Origin: an uncultured Verrucomicrobiae bacterium
GTDB taxonomy: Bacteria > Verrucomicrobiota > Verrucomicrobiia > Limisphaerales > UBA1100
Direction of reading: 5' to 3'
Assembly (NCBI GenBank): GCA_937775205.1
Contig: CALKBX010000006.1
Coordinates: forward strand, 54,324 to 118,323
Length of the DNA stretch: 64,000 nucleotides
Part shown: positions 53,076-61,221 of the stretch, piece by piece
How positions within the stretch are numbered: the stretch's first letter is position 1
Layout of the letters: every line of letters begins with the position of its first letter
Position numbers and translations under genes: made by a program
Notes under the pieces: model-generated
Database searches by the model: none
What the model saw: the letters and a program-made list of their open reading frames with translations, nothing else
What the model was told of the DNA's origin: nothing

Positions 53076-54779
53076 TTAGGTGTATTTCATAACCTCCTCG
53101 AAGGTCGACTCTCCAGAGAACATAACCCGCAAGCCATCCATTCGCAAGGTTTGCATACCAAACTCCATGGCTTTTTCGCGCAGCACGAGGGCGGGAACAT
53201 TGTTGGCAATCAGTTCGCGGATCTCATCAGTCATTTGCAGCATTTCATATAAACCGCACCGGCCCTTGTAGCCGGAGTCGTTGCAGGCATCGCAACCGGT
53301 TCCGTATTTGATCTCCTTGCCCTCGGCTTCTTCATCGCTAATTTGCAGCATCTCGCGCTGGTCCTTGGTGATGGGGGTGGATACAATGCACTTGGGGCAA
53401 ATGGTTTTCACCAAACGCTGAGCCAGCGCGCCGTTCACGGAGGAGGCAATGAGGAAAGGCTCAACGCCCATATCCATCAGGCGGGTGATGGCCTCGGTGG
53501 AACTGTTGGTGTGCAGAGTGGTGACCACCAAGTGACCGGTGAGCGCGGCCTCGATGGTGATGGAGGCAGTTTCCAAGTCGCGGGTTTCGCCCACAAGAAT
53601 GATGTCCGGATCCTGCCGCAGAAAGCTCCGGAGCGCCTTGGCAAAAGTCATGCCCATGGATTCCTGGATTTGGCATTGGACGATGCCTTCCACAGGGAAC
53701 TCGACGGGATCCTCGGCGGTGATGATCTTGACATCGATTTTGTTGAGGCGGCGCAGGGCGGCGTAAAGAGTAGTGGTTTTGCCAGAACCGGTGGGGCCGG
53801 TAACGAGGAACACGCCGTTGGGCTGCTCGACACAATGGATGATGCTATTATGGACGCTGTCGGGAATTTTGAGGACATCGAGTGAGAGGATGTCGGTATT
53901 GTTTTTATCAAGCAAACGCAGCACGACCGATTCACCAAACTGGGTGGGCAAGGTGCTCATGCGGAAAACCAGTTCCTCGCCGGCGATGATGGTGGCGATG
54001 CGGCCATCCTGCGGGAGACGCCGCTCGGCGATGTTGAGGTTGGCCATGATCTTAAGGCGCGAGGAAATCGCCGGGGCCAATTCGCGCGGGGGCGGCGTGA
54101 GCAGCTTCATCGTGCCATCCACTTTCATGCGGATTTGATAGGTATCTTCGAACGGTTCAAAGTGAATATCCGACGCGCTGTCCTTGAGTGATTGGAAAAG
54201 CACCATGTTCACGAAGCGGACGATGGGCATGTCGTCGCCCACTTCCTCGAGGATCTCCAGGCTGGTAACCTTGGTGGGGTCATCCTCTTCCTCGGGCAGG
54301 TTGAAGCCGCCGAGTTCCTCAATCAAATCATCGAAGGAGGCTTCGCCGGAATATTTCTTCTCGAGGATTTTTTCAATCTGATTCGGATCAGCCACCCGCA
54401 CTTGCAGCGGTCGATTGAGCTGGAAAGCCAATTCATCTAACACCGTGGGGTTAAGCGGATCCACCATCGAAAGGTGCAACACCTCGCCATCGAGGCCGAT
54501 GGGGACGCATAGGTATTGCTTGGCCATGTCCAGCGGCATAAGGCCCACTAACTCATCAGTGAATTCGATTTCTGAAAGATCCAGCACATCGGTTCCCAGA
54601 TATTCGGCAATCAACTCCAGTTGCGTTGGAACATCCACCAATCCATCCCTAGCCAACAGCGCGGAAACCGATTCGCCGGAGAGATTGTGCTCGCCCTGCA
54701 CCGCTTCGAGATCCTGCTCATCCCCCAAGCCTCGCTCGCGGATGAGAACCAGCAGCGAATTTGTAATTACATCAGACAT
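53076..54779 (-). CDS. GspE/PilB-type assembly ATPase (second copy)
   Basis: 567 residues, intact. N-terminal GspE_N-like domain, then a secretion ATPase core with Walker A GPTGSGKTTTLYAAL, Asp box, Walker B (DIILVGETRDLETA) and His box (TGHLVVTTLHTNSSTEAI). A tetra-Cys zinc module (CPKCIV...CDACNDSGYKGR) is typical of extension ATPases. It powers pilin or pseudopilin assembly. It lies between pilT and gspF. Confidence 0.92.
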   Translation of the reverse strand: MSDVITNSLLVLIRERGLGDEQDLEAVQGEHNLSGESVSALLARDGLVDVPTQLELIAEYLGTDVLDLSEIEFTDELVGLMPLDMAKQYLCVPIGLDGEVLHLSMVDPLNPTVLDELAFQLNRPLQVRVADPNQIEKILEKKYSGEASFDDLIEELGGFNLPEEEDDPTKVTSLEILEEVGDDMPIVRFVNMVLFQSLKDSASDIHFEPFEDTYQIRMKVDGTMKLLTPPPRELAPAISSRLKIMANLNIAERRLPQDGRIATIIAGEELVFRMSTLPTQFGESVVLRLLDKNNTDILSLDVLKIPDSVHNSIIHCVEQPNGVFLVTGPTGSGKTTTLYAALRRLNKIDVKIITAEDPVEFPVEGIVQCQIQESMGMTFAKALRSFLRQDPDIILVGETRDLETASITIEAALTGHLVVTTLHTNSSTEAITRLMDMGVEPFLIASSVNGALAQRLVKTICPKCIVSTPITKDQREMLQISDEEAEGKEIKYGTGCDACNDSGYKGRCGLYEMLQMTDEIRELIANNVPALVLREKAMEFGMQTLRMDGLRVMFSGESTFEEVMKYT

Positions 54780-54795
54780 GGAAACCGTAATTTAT

Positions 54796-55956
54796 TTACC
54801 CGGCGGGCGGCGGCTGAGCGCCGGGCACTCCGCCCGCGGCCAGTTGTTCGGCCTGTAGCGCCGCTTGTTGCTCGTCCCATTCCTTGAGCCGCATCAGCAT
54901 GCCGGTGTAATCCTGCGCTTTGTTTATACAATCGTCGCGGGAGACGACGCCTTTGCCATAGTAATTAAACAACCCGTCATCCAGAGTCACCATCCCGTAT
55001 TTTTGGCCGGTTTGTTGGTCGGACGGAATGCGGAATGTTTTGTTGTCGCGAATGAGCGCCGAGATCGAAGGGGTCATCACCATAATATCGTGGATGGCCA
55101 CGCGGCCCTTGGGAATGCGCTTGCAAAGAATTTGGGAGATGACGCACGCCAACACGGTGGAAAGCTGGATGCGAATAGTTTCCTGCTGTTGCATCGGGAA
55201 GGCGTTTACAATCCGATCCACCGTCTTGGCCGCGCCGGTGGTGTGCAGGGTTCCGAATACCAAGTGACCCGTCTCGGCGGCGGACACGGCCATCTCGATA
55301 GTTTCCAAATCGCGCAGCTCGCCCACCAGAATCACTTCCGGATCCTGCCGCAGCGCGCGCCGCAGTGCCTCAGCGAAGCTCGGCACGTCCACGTGTACTT
55401 CGCGCTGGGTGGTGACGGCTTTTTTATGCGGATGATAAAACTCGATGGGATCCTCAATGGTGATCATGTGGCATTCATCATCGGTTTCGTTGATGATGTT
55501 TAGCATCGAGGCGAGGGTGGTGGATTTGCCGGAGCCGGTGGGCCCGGTGACGAGGATCATGCCGCGCGGGGTGGCGAGCAGTTTGTCAACCAAGCCTTGA
55601 TTGAGGCCAATTTGCTTAATAGTGAGGAGGTCGTTGGGGATTTGCCGGAGTACCAGCGCCATGTTGCCGCGTTCTTTGAAGGCGCTTACGCGGAAGCGCG
55701 CCTTGGTGCCGAAGGCAAAGCCAAAATCCGCGCCGCCTTGGGTGCGGATCTGCTGGATTTGGTCGTCCGAGGCGATGGATTTGACGAGGTACTCCACGTC
55801 CTCCGGTTCGCAGTCGGGGCCTTCCACGCGCTTGAGCATTCCGCTGTCCCGATAACACGGGGGAATGCCAACTCGCACGTGAAGATCGGAGGAGCCAGTA
55901 TCAACCAACAGCGTGAGCAGGTCGGGCATCCGGTATATGGGTTCTCTTTCTGGCAT
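54796..55956 (-). CDS. pilT: PilT-type twitching motility ATPase
   Basis: 386 residues. Walker A GPTGSGKSTTLASML, Walker B VILVGELRDLETIEMA, His box TGHLVFGTLHTTGAA, and the PilT-specific C-terminal ALIRDNK segment replacing the zinc module of PilB. PilT drives retraction of type IV pili; it may point to a retractable pilus. It is separated by 7 bases from the upstream ATPase and by 16 bases from the downstream one. Confidence 0.92.
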   Translation of the reverse strand: MPEREPIYRMPDLLTLLVDTGSSDLHVRVGIPPCYRDSGMLKRVEGPDCEPEDVEYLVKSIASDDQIQQIRTQGGADFGFAFGTKARFRVSAFKERGNMALVLRQIPNDLLTIKQIGLNQGLVDKLLATPRGMILVTGPTGSGKSTTLASMLNIINETDDECHMITIEDPIEFYHPHKKAVTTQREVHVDVPSFAEALRRALRQDPEVILVGELRDLETIEMAVSAAETGHLVFGTLHTTGAAKTVDRIVNAFPMQQQETIRIQLSTVLACVISQILCKRIPKGRVAIHDIMVMTPSISALIRDNKTFRIPSDQQTGQKYGMVTLDDGLFNYYGKGVVSRDDCINKAQDYTGMLMRLKEWDEQQAALQAEQLAAGGVPGAQPPPAG

Positions 55957-55963
55957 AGTAAAA

Positions 55964-57694
55964 TTAGATTTCGTCTGAGGTTGTTGTGCGCACCACTTCC
56001 TCCACCGTCGTCATTCCGGACACCACCTTATTGATGCCATCCATGCGGAGCGTTTTCATTAAGTCATGTGCAATCGCGTACTCGCGCACCTCGGCCACAG
56101 CTTTTTCATCAATAATCATCCGTTGCAGGTTGTTGTCAATTTCCATCACCTCGAAAATGCCCATCCGGCCTTTGTAGCCGTTTCCCTCACACGCCTTGCA
56201 GCCGGCGCCGATCATAGGCATGGCGCTCTCCACCACCTCGGGCTTGAGCTGCAGAGCCTTGATCTCCCCTTCGGTGAGCTTGTGTGGGATTATGCATTTG
56301 CTGCAAATGCGACGCACCAGCCGTTGAGCGATTATGCAACGCGTGGCGGCGGCCACCAAGAAGGGTTTCACCCCCATGTCCACCATCCGGGTGATGGCAC
56401 CGGGCGCATCGTTGGTGTGGAGCGTGGAGAATACAAAGTGGCCGGTGAGCGATGCGTTCACGGCAATGGTGCCGGTTTCGGCATCGCGAATTTCCCCAAG
56501 CATAATGATGTTCGGCGCTTGGCGCAGCATCGCGCGCAAGGCGGCGGAAAACGTCATCCCTGCCGCCACGTTCACTTGGCATTGGTTGATGCCCGATAGG
56601 ATGTATTCCACCGGATCCTCCACGGTGATAATTTTTTTGTTGGGCGTGTTCAACAGGTTAAGGCAGGAATAGAGCGTAGTAGTTTTGCCCGAGCCAGTAG
56701 GGCCGGTGACGAGCATGATGCCGTCGGGCATTTGCGCGTTGCGCTCGAACACTTCCTGATCATCCCGCATGAAGCCCAGCTGATCGAGACCGAGGTTGAG
56801 GCCGCCCTTATCCAAAATACGCATGACGATGCTCTCGCCGTAAATGGTGGGGAGGCAACTCACGCGAAAATCAATCACTCGCCCGTCGATCACCTGCTGA
56901 TAACGGCCGTCCTGCGGCGTGCGTTTCTCGGCGATGTTCATACCGGATTCGATTTTCAACCGGCTGACAATCGGCGCTCCCACACGCTTCGGCGGTGCGT
57001 TGCCTTCGCGCAACACGCCGTCCACGCGATAGCGAATCCGCAGGCGTGTTTCAAAGGGCTCGATGTGCACATCTGAGCAGCCCATCTTGAATCCTTCCTG
57101 AATTATCATGCTCACCATTTTCACCAAAGGCGCGTCGGAATCATCATCCATCTCCAACCCCGCGCCATCCGCCGCCGCGCCGCCCTCGGCCTGCACTTGG
57201 TCGAGGTCCACCTGCGTTTGGGAAAGCTCCTGCACAATCCGCTCCACCGCTTCGTTGGCCGAGCCATAGAAGCGATCAATCGTCGCGCGGATTTGCGGCT
57301 CGCTGGCCACCTTGAAAACGACGTTCGGATAGTCAACCATTCGGGTGAGGCCATCGGTCACATCAATGTCGCTCGGATCCGAAAGCGCCACCACCAACTC
57401 ATTTTCATTCACCTCCACAGGCACCACCTGATAACGCCTGGAAATGTGCCGGGGAATGGCCCGCAACAAATCATCGCGTGGCCGCAAATCGCGCAGGTCT
57501 ATTTGCTCACACCCAAACTGCATCGCGCGCGCCTGTGTGATCTGATCGATGTTGATGATCTTCTGCACCACCAACGTATCGACCAACCCCGCCCCGGCGG
57601 ATTCCGCCGCCGGACGCGCCGCATCCAGATGTGCATTGTCGACCAGCCCCATGTTCATCAGGGTGTCGACCAAATAATCGTCTTTAACAGCCAT
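55964..57694 (-). CDS. PilB/GspE-type assembly ATPase (first copy)
   Basis: 576 residues from ATG at 57694 (a GTG at 57709 is possible). Two N-terminal MshEN-like parts (about 5-150), then the ATPase core with GPTGSGKTTTLYSCL, NIIMLGEIRDAETG and TGHFVFSTLHTNDAP, and a four-Cys zinc module (CSKCIIPHK...CKACEGNGYKGR). It resembles PilB, the extension ATPase. It heads the locus, upstream of pilT and the second GspE-like gene. Confidence 0.92.
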   Translation of the reverse strand: MAVKDDYLVDTLMNMGLVDNAHLDAARPAAESAGAGLVDTLVVQKIINIDQITQARAMQFGCEQIDLRDLRPRDDLLRAIPRHISRRYQVVPVEVNENELVVALSDPSDIDVTDGLTRMVDYPNVVFKVASEPQIRATIDRFYGSANEAVERIVQELSQTQVDLDQVQAEGGAAADGAGLEMDDDSDAPLVKMVSMIIQEGFKMGCSDVHIEPFETRLRIRYRVDGVLREGNAPPKRVGAPIVSRLKIESGMNIAEKRTPQDGRYQQVIDGRVIDFRVSCLPTIYGESIVMRILDKGGLNLGLDQLGFMRDDQEVFERNAQMPDGIMLVTGPTGSGKTTTLYSCLNLLNTPNKKIITVEDPVEYILSGINQCQVNVAAGMTFSAALRAMLRQAPNIIMLGEIRDAETGTIAVNASLTGHFVFSTLHTNDAPGAITRMVDMGVKPFLVAAATRCIIAQRLVRRICSKCIIPHKLTEGEIKALQLKPEVVESAMPMIGAGCKACEGNGYKGRMGIFEVMEIDNNLQRMIIDEKAVAEVREYAIAHDLMKTLRMDGINKVVSGMTTVEEVVRTTTSDEI

Positions 57695-57835
57695 ACAACG
57701 TGCCGACACAACCTACGACCTCAAGAGGCTCCGCGTCAAATAAGAGCTATAAACAATGGGAGATTGTGGTTTTTCCCTACGTGTGCGGATGAACAGAATT
57801 TCCAATGAGCCTCTGCCTGTTGGGCATGGGTCATT

Positions 57836-57862
57836 AAAAAAAGCGGGGCCTCTTGGCCCCGC
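57836..57862 (-). terminator. Intrinsic terminator of the DUF1080 gene
   Basis: On the minus strand GCGGGGCC-AAGA-GGCCCCGC (57862-57843) followed by seven T (57842-57836), 27 bases after the DUF1080 stop. The plus-strand side has only a short CTTTT tail. The remaining 57710-57835 shows no gene. Confidence 0.85.
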
Positions 57863-57888
57863 CTTTTCAAAAACGCTCAACGCTTTGT

Positions 57889-58671
57889 TCAGTCTTTCGA
57901 CTCCACCACCCAAATATTTCGAAACCGCATCGGGTTACCGTGGTCCTGCAGACCGATCGAACCGGGACCGTGTTTTTTGTAAGACTTCACAGACTTATGG
58001 CCCGAGGGCCCGATGAGTTCGCGCTGGTCGTGCACTTTCACGCCATTGTGAATCACCGTCACCACCGCCGGGCGCGTCACCTTGCCGCCCTTGCCAAACT
58101 TGGGCGCGCGAAACTCAATGTCGTAAGTCTGCCATTCGCCCGGAGGACGGCACGCATTCACGCGCGGCGGGTGTTGCCCGTAAATCGCCGCGCACTGGCC
58201 GTCGGCATAGGAAATGTTGTTGTACGAATCCAGCACTTGCACTTCGTATTGCCCGCAAAAAAACACGCCACTATTGCCGCGCCCTTGACTGCTCCCTTTT
58301 ACTTCCTTCGGCGTGGCAAATTCTAAGTGCAACTTGATGGATCCAAACTTTTGTTTGGTATTCAACTGCCCCGATCCCCGCGTCACTTCCATGTAGCCCT
58401 TTTCCACCTTCCACTTGTTGTGGCTCCATTGGCTTGTGTCCGTGCCGTCGAAGAGCACCACCGCGCCCTTGGGCGGCTTGGCTCCGAGGGTTTTGGATGG
58501 GGCAACCTTCACCACTTTTGGTCGCGGCCGATTGGCATCATGCACGCGCCATTTTTGGCCGGGGATGACTGGCGTATCCGTGTAGCCGGGGAGGTTCTTG
58601 TCCGCGCCGCCCGTTTCAAAAACGGAAATCGCCAGCACGGAAATCAGTGAAAAGAGAATATTTTTTTTCAT
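57889..58671 (-). CDS. Secreted DUF1080 protein (3-keto-disaccharide hydrolase domain)
   Basis: 260 residues from ATG at 58671, with a signal peptide (MKKNILFSLISVLAISVF). The DUF1080 jelly-roll fold is seen from GAVVLFDGTDTSQWSHNKW, through RGNSGVFFCGQYEVQVLDSY and CRPPGEWQTYDIEFRAP, to GSIGLQDHGNPMRFRNIWVVE. Related proteins hydrolyse 3-keto-glucosides, and the family is highly expanded in Verrucomicrobiota and Planctomycetes. The frame is open 34 codons upstream, but the signal peptide fixes the start. It ends in a strong terminator. Confidence 0.9.
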   Translation of the reverse strand: MKKNILFSLISVLAISVFETGGADKNLPGYTDTPVIPGQKWRVHDANRPRPKVVKVAPSKTLGAKPPKGAVVLFDGTDTSQWSHNKWKVEKGYMEVTRGSGQLNTKQKFGSIKLHLEFATPKEVKGSSQGRGNSGVFFCGQYEVQVLDSYNNISYADGQCAAIYGQHPPRVNACRPPGEWQTYDIEFRAPKFGKGGKVTRPAVVTVIHNGVKVHDQRELIGPSGHKSVKSYKKHGPGSIGLQDHGNPMRFRNIWVVESKD

Positions 58672-58715
58672 ATCAGTAGGTTCCGTCGCCAGCCTAACAA
58701 CAGCGCCTGCGACCG

Positions 58716-58734
58716 CAAGCGAAACTTTCGCTTG
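58716..58734. promoter_or_regulatory. Palindrome between divergent DUF1080 and ABC genes
   Basis: CAAGCGAAA-C-TTTCGCTTG is a perfect 9-base palindrome with a one-base centre, 44 bases upstream of the DUF1080 ATG and 32 bases upstream of the ABC start. Short symmetric sites of this kind often bind dimeric regulators. Confidence 0.4.
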
Positions 58735-58766
58735 GCCGCGCGCCTCTCGCCCGCTAAAAGCCCTGT

Positions 58767-59573
58767 GTGCCACGCCGCCCCATTCTCTGCATTAGCAACC
58801 TCCGCCTCGAACGCGGCGACACCGTCATTCTCGACGGCATTGATTGGCGTGTCGACCCCGGCCAGCACTGGGTCATCCTCGGCCCCAATGGTTCCGGTAA
58901 AACCACTTTGCTCGCCGCCCTCACCGGCTACAAAACCCCCACCGACGGCGACATCCAACTCCTCGGCCAAACCTTCGGCGAAAGTCACTGGCCCGAACTC
59001 CGCAAAAAAATCGGCCTCGTCAGCAGCGCCCTCAACAAACTAATGGCCCCCGCCGAGCCCGCGCTCGAGACGGTCATCAGCGGCAAATACGCCATGATCG
59101 ATCTTTGGCAAACCCCAACCGCCGCCGACCGCCGCACCGCCCGCGCCATCCTCAAACGCATCGAGTGCCTCCCTCTCGCCGATCGCCCGTGGCAACACCT
59201 CTCCCAAGGCGAACGCCAGCGCATCCTCATCGGCCGCGCCCTCATGGCCAAACCCAAGCTCCTCATCCTCGATGAACCCTGCGCCGGCCTCGACCCCGTC
59301 GCCCGCGAACACTTCCTTCAATTCCTAAACCGCCTCGCCCGCCAACCCAAAGCCCCCGCCCTGGTTTTCGTCACCCATCACGTGGAAGAAATCATGCCCG
59401 CCTTCACCCACGCGTTGTTGCTGAAAAATGGTCGAGTGAGTGCCACAGGGAAAATGAAAACTACTCTGACGAACCAAAACCTGTCGGAGTCGTTTGGAAA
59501 CAAAGTGAAGCTGGAAAAGAAAGGCGGCCGATACGCGCTGAAAGTAAAACTGGCGAGGAAAGAGATGATGTGA
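58767..59573 (+). CDS. ABC transporter ATP-binding protein
   Basis: 268 residues starting at GTG. Walker A GPNGSGKTTLLAALTG, signature LSQGERQRILIGRA, Walker B LLILDEPCAGLDP and His switch VFVTHHVEEI. It is a stand-alone ATPase of the YlmA/ModF-like sort; no permease or binding protein gene is next to it, so the substrate is unknown. It is divergent from the DUF1080 gene. Its TGA stop lies inside a hairpin at the junction with uxaA. Confidence 0.88.
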   Translation: MPRRPILCISNLRLERGDTVILDGIDWRVDPGQHWVILGPNGSGKTTLLAALTGYKTPTDGDIQLLGQTFGESHWPELRKKIGLVSSALNKLMAPAEPALETVISGKYAMIDLWQTPTAADRRTARAILKRIECLPLADRPWQHLSQGERQRILIGRALMAKPKLLILDEPCAGLDPVAREHFLQFLNRLARQPKAPALVFVTHHVEEIMPAFTHALLLKNGRVSATGKMKTTLTNQNLSESFGNKVKLEKKGGRYALKVKLARKEMM

Positions 59574-59592
59574 ATGATCAATTATCATTCAC
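59570..59592. repeat. Hairpin at the ABC-uxaA convergent junction
   Basis: GTGAATGAT-CAATT-ATCATTCAC, a perfect 9-base stem with a 5-base loop. The ABC gene's TGA stop (59571-59573) is inside the left arm. No T run follows. Confidence 0.5.
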
Positions 59593-59623
59593 AACGCAAT
59601 TGAAACTTGATCATTGAAAATTC

Positions 59624-61177
59624 CTAAAACTGCGCCCCCGGAAACCACGGCTGAAACTCATCATCCCCAATCCCGTTCAGCTCACTCTTCGTTTTCTCTC
59701 CATTGGCCACCGTAATGATTTTTTCGAATAGCCGGGCGCCCACTTCCGCCACCGTTTCCGTGCCATCGATGATCGTCCCCGCATTCAAGTCCATGTCCTC
59801 CTCCATCCAGTTGAACAACGCCGTGTTCGTGGCCACTTTAATGCACGGCGCGGGTTTGCAGCCATACACGCTGCCGCGGCCGGTGGTGAAGACGCCCACG
59901 TTGCAGCCGCCCGCCACAAGACCAGTCATGCTCACCGGATCGTAGCCGGGCGTATCCATAAAACCAAATCCCGCCGTGTCAATCCGCTCCGCGTAATCGT
60001 ACACCGCCATCAACGGCGACTGCCCGCCCTTGGCCAGCGCACCAAGGCTCTTTTCGTAAATCGTCGTCAACCCGCCCGCCTTGTTGCCGACCGATGGATT
60101 GTTATCAATCTTCTCATCGTGTCTTTTTGCATAATCCTCCCACCAATGGATTTGCCGCATTAGCTTTTCCGCAATCTCCGGAGTGGCCGCACGATTGGTC
60201 AGCAAATGTTCCGCGCCATAAATTTCCGTAGTCTCCGCCAACACCGACGTGCCGCCGTGCCGCACCAATTCATCCGAGGCGATGCCCAATGCCGGATTCG
60301 CCGTGCACCCGCTGTTGCCATCGGAGCCGCCGCAATTTTCCGCCAGCAACAATTTTGACAACGGCTGCTCCGTCCGCCTCCCCTCCGCCACCTTCGGCAA
60401 AATCGCTTCCACCGCCTTGGCTGCCGCCTCGATGGTCTTCAGTGAACCGCCCGTGCCCTGGATGGTCATAAACACCGGAGCAATCTCGCCCTCGCGCAAA
60501 TTATCCAAATCATAATCCTCGCGAATGCCGGAGATTTGATTGTCCTCGCAACCGAGCCCGATCATCACGTAACCCGCGATGTTCGAGTGCCGCGCCATGT
60601 TGCCCAGCGTACGGCGGATGATTTGCATTGGGCCGCCCGGATCCACTCCGCAACCGCCTTGCGTCTTGAGCGCAATCACTCCGTCGATGGCGGGAAATTG
60701 TTTTTGAAAATCCGCCCCGCGAAAGCGCTCCGCCACATAACGCGAAACGGAGTTAGAACAGTTCACATTGGAAATCACCGCCACATAATTGCGCGTGCCC
60801 GCGCGTCCGCCCGGACGGGCAAACCCCTGAAACGTGCGCCGCTCCGCTTCGGGATAAAATTCCGTGGGCCGATAATCCGAACAGAAATGATGCTCCCGTT
60901 CATAATCGCGGCACACGAGATTTTGCGAATGCACGTGCTCGCCCGGCGTAATGTTGCCCTCAGCAAACCCGATAATTTGCCCGTACTTAAGAACCGCCCC
61001 GCCATCGGCCACCGATTGCAGCGCGATTTTGTGCCCCGCCGGAATCGTGATCGCAGTCGTAATCGAACCGCTCCCATTGGCCAATTCCGTGCCGCCCTTC
61101 ACGGTTTTTTTCAACACGCCCACATGATCGCCCTCACGCAAGCGCAGCACCACTGAATCTAAATCAATCAAAGCCAT
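59624..61177 (-). CDS. uxaA: UxaA-family altronate dehydratase
   Basis: 517 residues from ATG at 61177 (MALIDLDSVVLRL). An N-terminal SAF domain (about 1-95) is followed by the UxaA catalytic part with GYVMIGLGCEDNQISG, ENCGGSDGNSG and CNVGVFTTGRGSVYGCKPAPCIKVATN, rich in the conserved Cys/His of this iron-dependent dehydratase. UxaA converts D-altronate to 2-keto-3-deoxygluconate in galacturonate breakdown; related enzymes use other sugar acids (galactarate), so the exact substrate is uncertain. It is not next to other uronate genes. Confidence 0.9.
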   Translation of the reverse strand: MALIDLDSVVLRLREGDHVGVLKKTVKGGTELANGSGSITTAITIPAGHKIALQSVADGGAVLKYGQIIGFAEGNITPGEHVHSQNLVCRDYEREHHFCSDYRPTEFYPEAERRTFQGFARPGGRAGTRNYVAVISNVNCSNSVSRYVAERFRGADFQKQFPAIDGVIALKTQGGCGVDPGGPMQIIRRTLGNMARHSNIAGYVMIGLGCEDNQISGIREDYDLDNLREGEIAPVFMTIQGTGGSLKTIEAAAKAVEAILPKVAEGRRTEQPLSKLLLAENCGGSDGNSGCTANPALGIASDELVRHGGTSVLAETTEIYGAEHLLTNRAATPEIAEKLMRQIHWWEDYAKRHDEKIDNNPSVGNKAGGLTTIYEKSLGALAKGGQSPLMAVYDYAERIDTAGFGFMDTPGYDPVSMTGLVAGGCNVGVFTTGRGSVYGCKPAPCIKVATNTALFNWMEEDMDLNAGTIIDGTETVAEVGARLFEKIITVANGEKTKSELNGIGDDEFQPWFPGAQF

Positions 61178-61221
61178 CGGCGCGAAGATAAACGCGAACA
61201 CTCACTCTGCACAGAAAACAA

